Shown here piece after piece: positions 30,371 through 41,019 of a DNA stretch of 64,000 bases (the first letter of the stretch is position 1; every line of letters begins with the position of its first letter). A model generated the notes under the pieces. It worked only from the letters and a program-made list of their open reading frames with translations, was not told the DNA's origin and made no database searches. The translations under genes were made by a program, and so were the position numbers. Source of the DNA: Epiperipatus broadwayi (Eukaryota; Onychophora; Udeonychophora; Euonychophora; Peripatidae); contig JAQFVV010000027.1 in NCBI GenBank assembly GCA_028023455.1, positions 7,375,845 to 7,439,844 of the forward strand. Direction: 5' to 3'.

Positions 30371-30605
30371 CTATTGTTTTCTTTTCTAATATTTTTACTA
30401 TTTGATACTTTTATGGAGCTACTCTCTCCATCCACTCCATAATTTGGCTCCAAGTCTATTTCACCATTTATGCCATTTATGTCTAGATGTTCTTTTTTTT
30501 TATTTCTCCCATTTTTGTTCATTTCACATCACTGCACCATTTGCTCTACTCACACTCACAGAATCATAATTTGCTTTTGCCTATGGGCAGGCAAGCTAGA
30601 CCAGG

Positions 30606-30624
30606 CCCTACACTTGGCACCAAA
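30606..30624 (-). other. Primer-binding-site-like sequence of family 1b
   Basis: Reading the minus strand out of the 5' LTR (…GGTTACA), two or three bases precede TGGTGCCAAGTGTAGGG, starting with the TGG expected to pair with a tRNA 3' CCA. I cannot say which tRNA. The family-1a copy has the homologous but altered TTTGTCGCCCTACTG. Confidence 0.5.
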
Positions 30625-32794
30625 TGTAACCAGATGCACTGCCAACCCTACTCTTGGTTTTTTATTTTCTGATGAGCAGAAAGTAATTGGCATTCCCAAT
30701 GCAGATATCACTCCAGCTACAACAATATTTCCTGCTCAGCAGAAAATATAGCACCATAGAGACTGGAAGCATCAAGAAATTTATGTGTTTGATTTCCCAA
30801 ATAGTGCCACTGGAGTTCCATCTCACTACAACCATACTTATCCTGAGATACTTGTGTGAGCAACATGCAATAAATATTAGTGATTGCAAAATGGAACTGA
30901 ACAACTAAAAGTATGATAACAATTTTATTTAACAATAATTATTGATAAGTCCTTCTAATAGAGTTCATCATTTGAAATAAATGAAAGATCATTTCAGTTC
31001 ATCTTGTGTGAAGAAGTCAAGCAGCCCTATTAAAGTATATGTATACATAGGTTTTATTACTTTATTCAGATTTGGTTTATTCAGATACACGTATAAGCCT
31101 TTATAAATCACCATCGTTTAATTATCTAATATATAGAACTTCCAGGATAATAGATATTTATTCTTCAGTCAAACATAAATGTATATTTTTACATAGATTT
31201 TGTCACTTTATCCAGATTTGGATTATTCAGGTAAGCATTTAAACATTTATAAATCATAATTGTTTAATTATTCTAACATGTAGAACTTTCAGGTTTACAG
31301 ATATTTATTATTCAGTCAAACACAGATATATATTTTTACATAGGTTTATTACTTTATCCAGATGTGGATTATTCAGGTAAGCATCTAAACATTTATAAAT
31401 CATCATCATTTAATTATTATAATATATAGTATTTTCCAGATATATAGATATTTATTATTTAGTCAAACATACACATACATATTTTACGTAGATTTTATCA
31501 CTTTATCCAGATGTGGATTATTCAGGTAAGCATTTATAATCCATTGTCATTTAATTATTCTAATATATAACAATTTCATGTTTGTAGATATTTATTATTC
31601 AATCAAACACAGACATATATTTTTACATAGATTTTATCACTTTATCCAGATGTGGATTTTTCAGGTAAGCATCTAAACATTTATAAATCATCATCAATTA
31701 ATTATTATAATATATAGCGATTTCATGTTTGTAGATAATTATTATTCAATCAAACACAGACAAATATTTTTACACATAAGTTTGCTAGCAGTCGTTTCAT
31801 ATTTGTAGAACATTTATAATTTTGAATATAAAATGCAAATGTTTTTATATTATTGTAAACTTATTATAAAATGACGGATAGGTTAAACATTATTATTCTT
31901 TTAAAATTAATAATTGAATTATTTTCTAATGCTTACCTTTTTAATAAGGTCTTCATTTACTGCTGTTTTTTCTAAATAACGAAGGGAGGATCTTGAAGCT
32001 GAATGGCATTAAAGGCTTCATGATAGTGGATAGAGAGAAAAGCGGTCTAACCACCCATATTAAACTGATTCTTCATGGAGCTGCTTGATGGGCAATTCAC
32101 TTTTCTAGTAATCTAAAAATCTTTAAAAAAATTGTTGTCTCATGATTTTCAAGTATAGACTGATAATCTAACAATGATCTCTCTCAAAAATTGTCTCTAA
32201 TTCAAATTCTCTCACCTATTTATATCTTTTCTCTTTATCAGAATGAATTCACCTTACATACCTGCTGAATTCAATTGTTTTTCGTGTGTTTTCATCCATG
32301 TTCGTGCCATTAATCCCCAGTTCATTGGCTATACTTTTTGGTGGAATCAGACTGTTTTCCTTATCTGGCAATATGTTTTCAAATTTTTAACTAATTGTCT
32401 TGTGTCTGTGGCATGGTGAACAAGCACTTAAATACTGTTAAAATTTTGCCATTCGGTGTTACAAATTATTCTTCTGAAATATAGAATGAGTTGCAAAGCA
32501 ACAATGAGATTATTTATTTAAATGATTTTATTCATACTTCCTTTAACTGCAAATATGAATGTATTTGCTTTTCTTTTATTTTTCATTTTAAAAAGTTTGA
32601 TTTTACCATTAATTTGACCAAATCCATATATTTTAATTTCTGTCAAATTTCATTATTTTTTCCTCGTCTTTAAAATATTTAATATAATTTGTCTTTTTTT
32701 ATTTTTGAAATATTGCTAGACTGATTTAAATTTAACTTATGTCATTTTAATTTGGGGGAGGGGATCTTCTAAGTATATACGTGGAGCAGTATAT
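30625..32794 (-). repeat. LTR of family 1b (5' LTR in element sense)
   Basis: Starts TGTAACCAGATGCACTG. It carries five diverged tandem units of ~141-147 bp between about 31060 and 31780, and a TATTTATA box (TATAAATA on the minus strand) at 32217-32224. It ends ...GGAGCAGTATAT without the final CTGTTTCA, and RTE sequence follows within about 15 bases. Confidence 0.75.
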
Positions 32795-32805
32795 ATATGA
32801 GTATA

Positions 32806-35395
32806 AAACAAAATTTTGCTATTGGTAGGAAATTTATATCTGCAATAAAAAAAAAATTATTACTAAAAAGAAAGATGATATCATGAAATGTGTAGAAGGC
32901 CTCTATCAACAATTATATAGTAATAAAGAACAAGCAAATACCTCCTATATTTATTACAGCTTCTGAATTGCCCAAACTTTTAAATGAAGAAGTGAGAAAT
33001 ACAATTAAAATGTATGAAGAAATAAAAGGCTCCAGGTAATGATGGAATTATAATTGATATATTAAAAGAAGCAGGTGAAAAAATAGGAAAAAATTAGCAA
33101 ATTTATATACCAAATGTTTAAATGATAAAAATATACCAGATGATTGGAAGAATGCAGTATTAATATTAATATTTAAAAAAGATGATAAAAAGCTCAGCCT
33201 TTTATCACTTTTATACAAAATTTTTACCAAGATAATTACAACTCGTTTACAGAGGGCATTAGATTTCCACCAACAAAGAGAACAAGATAAATTTAAAAGT
33301 GGTTTTAATAGTAGCTCATATCCGTGTATTGAGAGAAGTTATAGAAAGGACAAATGAATATAATTGCCATTATGATTTGGATTTGTAGATAATGAAAAGG
33401 CATTTGATTCTATAAAAATTTATTCAGTGATTAAAGCATTGGATCATTAAGATATAGATCCAGGATATTGTCATATTTTAAAGAATATTTATAAAAATGT
33501 AACAGCAACAATTAGATTACATAATGATACTGGGATAGTCAACATTGAGAAGGGTGTAAGACAGGGTGATTCCATATCTCCAAAACATTTTACATCAGTG
33601 CTGCTGAAAGTATTTTGCGGATGAAAATGGGAAGCTAAAGGAGTGAAAGTAAATGGAGATTATTTAAGTCATTTAGATTTTGCAGATGATGTATTTGTTT
33701 TTGCAAATAATGTGTTAGAGCTGCAGGAAATGTTGCAGGAGTTATCAGACGAAATTAGGACTAAAAATAAATGTTAAAAAGTCTAAAGTAATGTTTAATA
33801 AATTTTCTCAAAATATGAAAATAAAGTTAGATTATGATGAGTTAGAAAAAGTTAACAGTTGCAAATATCTTCATCAGATTATTGATACAGATGAAAACAT
33901 AATGGATGAAATTAATAATAGAAATAAACTTGTTTGAAGTGCTTTTGGTAAAAATAACTTGATACTAAAAAGAAATATGCCTGTGTGTTTGACAAGGAAG
34001 GTTTTTAATAAATGTGTTTTACCAGTTCTTACTTATGGATCTGAGACTTGGATACTTAATAGAAGAGCAATACAGAGACTTCAGACCACTCAAAGAAGTA
34101 TAAAGAGATGCATGTTGAAAGTAACAAGAAGAGATTGAAAACCCAATACACCTGGGTTTCATTTCATGTGGTAGACAGGTTCCTCAGAAAATGCGCACAA
34201 AAGAAATCACACAAAAATAAATGTAACTTACCTTGAAAAATGGAGGATAGGTGCTGTAATTTTCAGAATTTGCATAAAAGCAAAGCAACAAGGAAAAAAT
34301 ACTTTAAAATTCACATTAAATTCACATTAAAAAATAAACAAATAAAGTATGACTAATAAAAAATTTCAAATATTTGAAAAAAATTAATACAAGACAAACG
34401 TTTTTTACTTTTTTTATTAACTATAGTATTTAATGTTACCTTCTTCATACATATTTTAATCATTACTGCTAGTGTTCATTTGTAAACTGGTAAGAAATGA
34501 GATTCGATGTGATGTGATGTATTGTGGCTTCTCCTTAAATGAAGTCAACAATTTCTCAGAAATTATGCCCAGAGAAACCTGTTAGCCACTTTATTTTTAT
34601 TCGTGATGTGATGTACAACAAGTGCCACTTTCAGTCTTGTGCTGTGTTAATGGTTTTCTGTTTCTATATTAAAAAATGAAATCACAATCAAAACAAAAAG
34701 ATTATACATAATCAGTAAGATTATTTTCAGCTTGTAAAATCAATAAAATCTTCATTATTTATTTTAATAAAAATTTACATTTATTTATTTCTGTTATACT
34801 TAACAAAATATGTTTTAAAAGTTTAAAATTTTTAAATATTTATTGTGATATTTTTATATGTAAGTACAAATCTATTATTATTATTTACTCATTAGTATAA
34901 GTAGGTTATTTATATAGAAACTAAGATTCTAAATACAGCTTCATGCCATATTCATGTTAGCTGTTAATATAACTTTATATTTTTGAAAAAAAAAAGTATT
35001 TCAAGTCATAATAAGTTATTAATAATTTTAATTTTTTGATATCTAATAAATATAATAAAATATGAAGGATATTAAGAAGAAACATGCATCACATAACTTA
35101 AAAATCACATTAAAATAATCCGCATAAAATGAGAGCCAAGTGTATATGGATAAGATAACAAACATGGGTTACTGACATCATTGAAAAAATTTAAAGTCAA
35201 GTGGAGTTGGGCTGGACATATTGCTAGAAGAGATGATAATAGATGAACATTGAAATCTTAAATTGGATTCCAAGAGATTGTAAAAAACCCAGAAACATAA
35301 TTGTGCAAGGGGGATAGGGAAGAGAGAAGCTAAAGATCGGGAAAGATGGATTAAACTTGAGGAGACCTTCATCCTGCAGTGGATTGATAATGATT
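32806..35395 (+). pseudogene. Reverse transcriptase remnant of RTE copy 2
   Basis: Motif order as in copy 1: motif A region reads VDNEKAFDSI (near 33385); motif B KGVRQGDSISPKHF (near 33550), closer to family consensus than copy 1; motif C SHLDFADD (near 33669) with the intact FADD; then YLHQIIDTDENI, VLPVLTYGSETW and QRLQTTQRS. The coding sequence then breaks at ~34148 for the TIR insert and resumes at 35143 with the C-terminal domain (KFKVKWSWAGHIARRDD-like). Stops and frameshifts occur throughout (for example near 32850, 33100, 33450, 33770 and 34140). Non-functional, but it keeps more conserved residues than copy 1. Confidence 0.8.
34149..35142. mobile_element. Non-autonomous TIR DNA transposon, Tigger/pogo-like ends
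   Basis: The RTE copy is split by 994 bp whose ends are inverted repeats: left CACCTGGGTTTCATTTCATG; right, read on the minus strand, CACTTGGCTCTCATTTTATG, followed in both by a GG within the next few bases. About 18 of 23 positions match. TA flanks both sides (34147-34148 and 35143-35144), as in Tc1/mariner-pogo insertions. The right end resembles what I recall of the Tigger-type terminus CAGTTGGCCCTC. No transposase frame is visible inside, so it would be mobilised in trans. Decay is moderate. Confidence 0.65.
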
Positions 35396-35404
35396 GATGA
35401 TTGT

Positions 35405-35415
35405 GATATATATAT
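35405..35415. repeat. Short (AT)n tract
   Basis: ATATATATAT between the tail of RTE copy 2 and TGTGATCTTCC, which looks like an LTR-type end. Confidence 0.6.
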
Positions 35416-38400
35416 TGTGATCTTCCAAATGGGCACAAGTAATTAAACTGTGTTGCATCAGTAGTGAATAACTGCATTGTACTAAAAAAATGAAATAGCC
35501 TAAAAAAAATGTTTTCCTATTAATGGTCCAAAAACTCATATGTGGGCCAACTGTGCATTTTGTTAGCAATTTTCCAGGCATTTATTGTTAGTATTATATT
35601 TATTTGATAAAGTGTTTAATGCAAGAAAGATGGGTGGATTATTACAGAAAGGGTTGTTATAATAGTTAGATTGATGCAAAACTGTTTTATTTATTTATAA
35701 GATAGTGTTGGTGTTTGCCTGAGTGGTTTTCTGATTTATTATACATTGACACCCATCCATTTACCAATATTATAATCAGTGAAATATGTTTAGCCCATAG
35801 CCATATAAATTACATTTAGTCAGGATAGTTTAATATTTATGTGGCAGTACATGTGCATGCAGGTGTGTCTGTATCATTTTCCATTTCATTTTCATATTTT
35901 AATTACAATAAACAATATTACATTCACAATAAAACATTTCAATTACAGTAATTATTTTTAATAGTTTTGCAAAAATATATTTTCTTAAGTAATTAATGGA
36001 TATTTGGATTATTAAATTATGTGACAATTTAAATATTATCAACCATTTTATTTAATGGCTAATTAATATTCATTTGTTTCAAGTTTGTAAAAAGTTATTT
36101 TTTTTTGTTTTACTTGATTTAATTGTGAAGATCAAAACGATTTTTTTTAAGAAATGATTTCTTGAATATTTAATTAACTCCTGTCTGCAAAGGGTGGAGT
36201 TGACCTTTTGGAGAGAAAAAAATGACCACTTGATGGAACGAAATGATATCTATTTAACTAATAGTCATTAGTAAAAATTGTTCATTATTATTAGTGTAAC
36301 CAGTGCCTTAGTTCATTCTGCCTGTAACAATTGTATATCTCTTCATCATAAGAATAACTTTATAATAAGGAGATCTCAGGAAAATCATTGATTTATTAAT
36401 TATTCATACTACCTATGAAATATCAAGAGGGATTTTACAGATTTCCATGGATAGTGTACAAATTAAAAAAGGCTTATAGTTTAAATCTATAATCAAGACT
36501 TATATTTATTTTCTTTAATACTTATTATTAAAATAACATTATTAACTAAACTGTAATTAACACTAATACTTTCACTAATAACTAAAATATTTAATTTCAT
36601 ATTAATAAATATTCTTTAATAATTGGAAATGTCATCAATGACCTATGGGATCAGGGCAGCATGTAACAAGTAAAAAATCTTTATTAAGAGATTTATCCTT
36701 ATTAAACTGTTAGATTTGCTCTAAGCTGAATTGACTTTTCATTTTAATTTCGACTGTACATTTTGAGTTATGTGATGTGGTTAAAATGAGCCCAGAAAAG
36801 AAATGCAACATTTAGAATTAGATAAAACTTTCAAAACAATAATTTTAATAATATTCATTACAAGTGATTATAATAAACATTACCATTAACATCTAATTTA
36901 AAATAACTTATAACAAAATGATGTACACATATATTATAATAACAATAACAATAGAAAATTAATCTTTGGAGTGTTATAATTAAACAAAACTAACAATCTC
37001 CCATTGTATGTTAAGATATTTACCCCTATTTATTAAACAATCATTCTCTTGTTTTTTTTTTCAATTCATGGTCTGTTATTTCAACCTCTAAAATAATAAT
37101 AGTACTAAGGTTACATATTTGATGAATAAGTAATAATACAAAAAACAATGGAGAAAAGATAGTTTTAATTCTTGAGGTTGATAAGCAAAACAAAATTAAT
37201 ACTTTTATATTTCACATAAGAAAAGATTTTCTTTTTTATCTGTTTGCACATGTAAACACACCCTGCCCTCTGGACTGTGTATATATCGTGTTAAATACCC
37301 TATTATATCTTTTCATACTAGAGCATTGAGCATATATGTTTATTTGAATGATTAATAATCTTTAATCTCAACCTAATTATGAAATAACTATTAATATAAT
37401 ACTTGAATTAATTCCTTATTAAATGATTGAGTCTCCCCCTCCCCATTGTACTAATAATTCATAGATTAAAACATATAAATACCAACATTAGAAAACAAGT
37501 TCTCTTTTAAACTCTTAGCTAAAAGTATAATAACAACTTTAAATTTTCTGGTTGTTCCACACTGCATAAACTTATTATAACATTTTTATTTTTTCCTTCT
37601 TTCTCTGAAGATTCTGCTTATCCTAAGATTTGCAATGTATTTGGGTTATTGCAATAATAATCCTTCCTTTTTTCTTTGTTTAGTAATACCAAAAAACTTA
37701 TTTATGGCTTGCCTTATTTATTCTAGATGATATATATTTCCATATTAATTATAAGGTATACTTAGGATTTTAATCAAAATATATGTGTCGTGCAACATTT
37801 TTAATTAAATCTTTATAAAAACTGACATTCCTACCAGTATGGCTCAGAGTAAATATTTCTCCTATCCCTTATTGTCATTAGGATTTTATGTGTAGATGGA
37901 ATGATAATGAACATTTTTCATCTATTACTAATTTAGTTCCATTGAATCTTAAATATATATATACTTAACTGTTTTCAAGAGATTTACTATTCTTTTATTT
38001 ATCCTTACTAGATATTGATGGTGTTTATTTATTTCCTTTTGTTGATTACTGCAATTCATTTTATCCATGGCACAATTATTGTTTCCTTTCAGTGAGTATA
38101 TTTGTGGGTTATTCATCTCTGATTATTTCCTCAATATTTATTAATTTTCAAGAGATTATTGGGAATTATTGACCATTAATTTGCCAAGTAGAAAACAATT
38201 TAATTTATTCCATTACTTTAAACACAATGCTTATAATTATCCAATATATCGATGTACATTTACAATTTATTACTTTTTCTGCTTGCAAATAATAATATTT
38301 TAAAAATTTGTAATCCAACTTTTTTAAAATATATCACAAAAAAAAACCTAGTTATTTATTTTTACGATAAAAAAAAACTTCTTTTCTTCAGTTTGATAAT

Positions 38401-38996
38401 CCCAGATTGTTTGATACACTGTGATTGGCTAGTATTTCCCACTTTTTTTTAGTTTATAACAACATAGATTTCCCTTGCAAGTTTTTGGTTTATCATTTTA
38501 AAATGACAGTTTTGTTGGTTTTTTTTGAAAAATATTGAAATAATATTTTTTAGAAATTAATTAAAGATGCAATTTACTGTTTTAATTTTAGATTAGTATT
38601 TTGTAAAATTAAACCTTATTTATCTACTTTTAAATATAGCAAGATTTGAATATAAATAATTTCTATTTTTAAAATTAAATGTGCATAAACAATAATTAAT
38701 GATCTCAATAATGCATCATGTTTACAAAAATACAATTTAAATTTCCCTGGTTTTAAATAATAAATGATATTAATTGTCCATCCATTTGCATACATACGAC
38801 TCTATAGGTTATTATTTATATGTATCTTGAGTTAAGATTATTTATAAATTTCCATTAGCTAAACCCGAGTTCAAACCTTATAATCTAATATGTCATTATT
38901 GTCTTATTTTAATAAGTAAATATTATTGGATTTATAAAATTTAAAATTATACACCAAAATTTTATTTTAGAATAGATTGGGCTAATAAAAAGTGCA
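35416..38996. mobile_element. Candidate long LTR-like element, TGTGAYCTTC family, copy 1
   Basis: Begins TGTGATCTTC right after (AT)n and may end AGTGCA (38991-38996) right before (TA)n. Its first ~900 bp run parallel to the sequence starting at 39015. Shared blocks include CAGTGAAATATGTTT / CAGTAAAATATGTTT, TTTAGTCAGGATAGT / TTTCAGTCAGTATAGT, and a GGTGGAGTTGACC / GGGAGGAGCGATTGG block about 800 bp in. The similarity is low and was judged by eye. No coding capacity was found. Confidence 0.35.
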
Positions 38997-39014
38997 TTAT
39001 ATATATATATATAT
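38997..39014. repeat. Short (AT)n tract
   Basis: TTATATATATATATATAT immediately before TGTGACCTTC. Confidence 0.7.
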
Positions 39015-40080
39015 TGTGACCTTCTGGTTTGGCACCAGAAATAGTCATTGTAGTAGTGTGGTAGTATATCAGTAATATCTAATATAATTCTTTTAAAAAA
39101 AAAATAACGTAAAATTTTAAATTTTTTTTTATTTTGACTTAAAACTATGATCAAAAGTAAGTGTAGGTGTAATTAAAAGATTTTTTAATTGTTTGGTATC
39201 TTGTTTTGGGGTATAATCAGTAATAGAATAGGGGGTGACTTGTTATATGTATAGTCAGTGCAGTTTAGGTTGTTACTTACTTGTTTTATTTGCTCATAAA
39301 GCAGTATTCAGTTTTGTTAGAATGATTTTTTAGTCCATTTGTTTTGTACATTTTAAATTTATAGCATAAACAGTAAAATATGTTTCACTCATCATCATTC
39401 ACATTGTCATTTCAGTCAGTATAGTATAATACCTGTAGTATATTATTACTGAATATTCATGCATTATCCAACTTCATTTTTCATTCATATGTTTCATTAA
39501 GTCATTACATATCCCACATTACATTCAAATATTTAATTATATCAATAATAGTATTAAAAAAACTAACTTAATTACATTTTAAATAAAGCAATAAATTATG
39601 GACAAATGAATTATATAATGACAAATACAGTAAAATATTTTATTTATTAAAACAATTGTCATCAATTTTATTCTACTGCTTTAAAACATATTTAATTATT
39701 AGTTCAATATGTTTTTTTCATTTATTTAAAAGATGAAATAATTTTTTTTTCATCTCTATTTTTTTTTTACTGTCTAAAGTTTTTGCATAATTAAATAAGT
39801 TTGCCAGTGGGAGGAGCGATTGGCAATTTTTTTTTCTGATGATGTAACATTATTGTAAACAATTGGAAGGGAACAATATGATGTAATGATTATTTAAAAA
39901 AACATTTATAAAAGGAATACTTATTACTTTTAAGTAGTCGGTCTATTTTACTACTTCAGTCAGACAGAGTCAATTATTAAAACCTTTACGAGGGCAGTTA
40001 TAGTCAACCAAGGACAGCTATAACTAGTTTATTTAGCAAAGTTTAATAGTGAATTATTTTTCCTCTTCCAGAGTGCAAGT
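39015..40080 (+). mobile_element. Candidate LTR-like element, TGTGAYCTTC family, copy 2 (right end not found)
   Basis: Starts TGTGACCTTC flush with (AT)n and is a distant relative of 35416 onward. About 890 bp in it has a good core-promoter arrangement: TTTATAAAAGG (39905-39915), then an initiator-like TTCAGTCAGA about 50 bp downstream. A U3 promoter inside an LTR would explain this. I could not place the 3' end. Confidence 0.3.
39905..39964 (+). promoter_or_regulatory. TATA-box/initiator-like promoter
   Basis: TATAAAAG at 39907 and the initiator-like CAGTCAG near 39957. The spacing (~50 bp) is longer than the usual ~30 bp, but a weaker GTCGGTC start lies at the expected distance. Probably the promoter of the LTR-like element that begins at 39015. 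Confidence 0.3.
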
Positions 40081-40926
40081 TAAAAATTTAAATATATTAT
40101 TTGTTTGCAACATGTGTACTTAAAAACCACTAAAAGATACGTCAATTTGCTCCCAGCTGATTATTCAAATTGTCCCAATGTTATGCTAAAGTACACATAA
40201 GTGCTATATTCTATTATTCAAGATAAATTATTATTTAAGAAATGGGAATGCTTAATAGGACTGTTAAATTGTTTTATTTAAATTTAAAAATTAACAGAGA
40301 AGGATAAAAGAATATTTGTTTATTTTATAACAATTAAGTTTTTAAGCTTTAATTATACTATGAAGGGAATAACTGCCACGTGCTTCATTTATGTGTGTGA
40401 AAGATGTGAACTGTCATTGAACGTTCTCAGAACTTTAATGTACAAATTTCATGTTAAATATAAAAGAAAACTCAAAATTTAAAATATACACAAGGAATAT
40501 GTAATTTTATTGTCATATGTTTTAGAATAGCAGTGTAATTATTTCTATTTTTACCATTGGAAAAGAAAAATATAAGATTAAATATGTCATTAAATGTACT
40601 TTAATAATTATTTGTTCTTCTAGACTAATAGGAGGAATGAAATTATAAATGGATAAAGTTATGTGACATTGCTGTATTAACATTACCAATGAGTTTATCT
40701 CAATAAATATTATTAATTAAATAACTATGTATATTTCTAAATGGCTTTATGATTGTGAAATTAAATGTTAAATATATCCTAGGAATAAAGTACAAACTTC
40801 TATTTTACTTGCGTTATGAAATATATATTGTTTAATTAAGGAAATTCATTATTTACAATGTCAATAGCAATTCATTAGTTGATAACTAAAAACATTGAAT
40901 ATGCTCATATGGATTCAACAAAAATA

Positions 40927-41019
40927 ATGTTTTGTTTTCTCCTGCAGGAATTGTGCCATTCTGTGTTAATATTCATCTTGTTCAGTATAATTATTTTCCT
41001 TATCTATTTGAAAACATGA
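40927..41019 (+). CDS. Doubtful 30-codon frame encoding a single hydrophobic helix
   Basis: An ATG at 40927 opens 30 codons to TGA at 41017-41019. The product would be almost entirely one transmembrane segment (FILFSIIIFLIYL) ending in KT. Alternatively the frame from 40948 is a last exon, because a pyrimidine-rich stretch ending TTTTCTCCTGCAG precedes it like a splice acceptor. Length and layout recall the sarcolamban/sarcolipin type of SERCA-regulating micropeptide, which also ends its helix in a LIY-like motif, but no residue pattern proves it. T-rich DNA yields hydrophobic frames by chance, and no upstream exon with a clear donor was found. An AATAAA lies about 300 bp downstream. Treat as a hypothesis only. 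Confidence 0.12.
   Translation: MFCFLLQELCHSVLIFILFSIIIFLIYLKT

Larger units (their letters stand above)
32806..35406 (+). mobile_element. RTE-clade retrotransposon copy 2, interrupted by a TIR element
   Basis: Starts in the same linker region as copy 1 (FAIGRKFISAI), so it is also 5' truncated, and ends with the same C-terminal coding tail followed by a degenerate TGA-rich tail (35385-35406). About 1.6 kb of RTE sequence is split by a 994-bp TIR element at 34149-35142. Without that insert the two copies align along their length. Confidence 0.8.
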
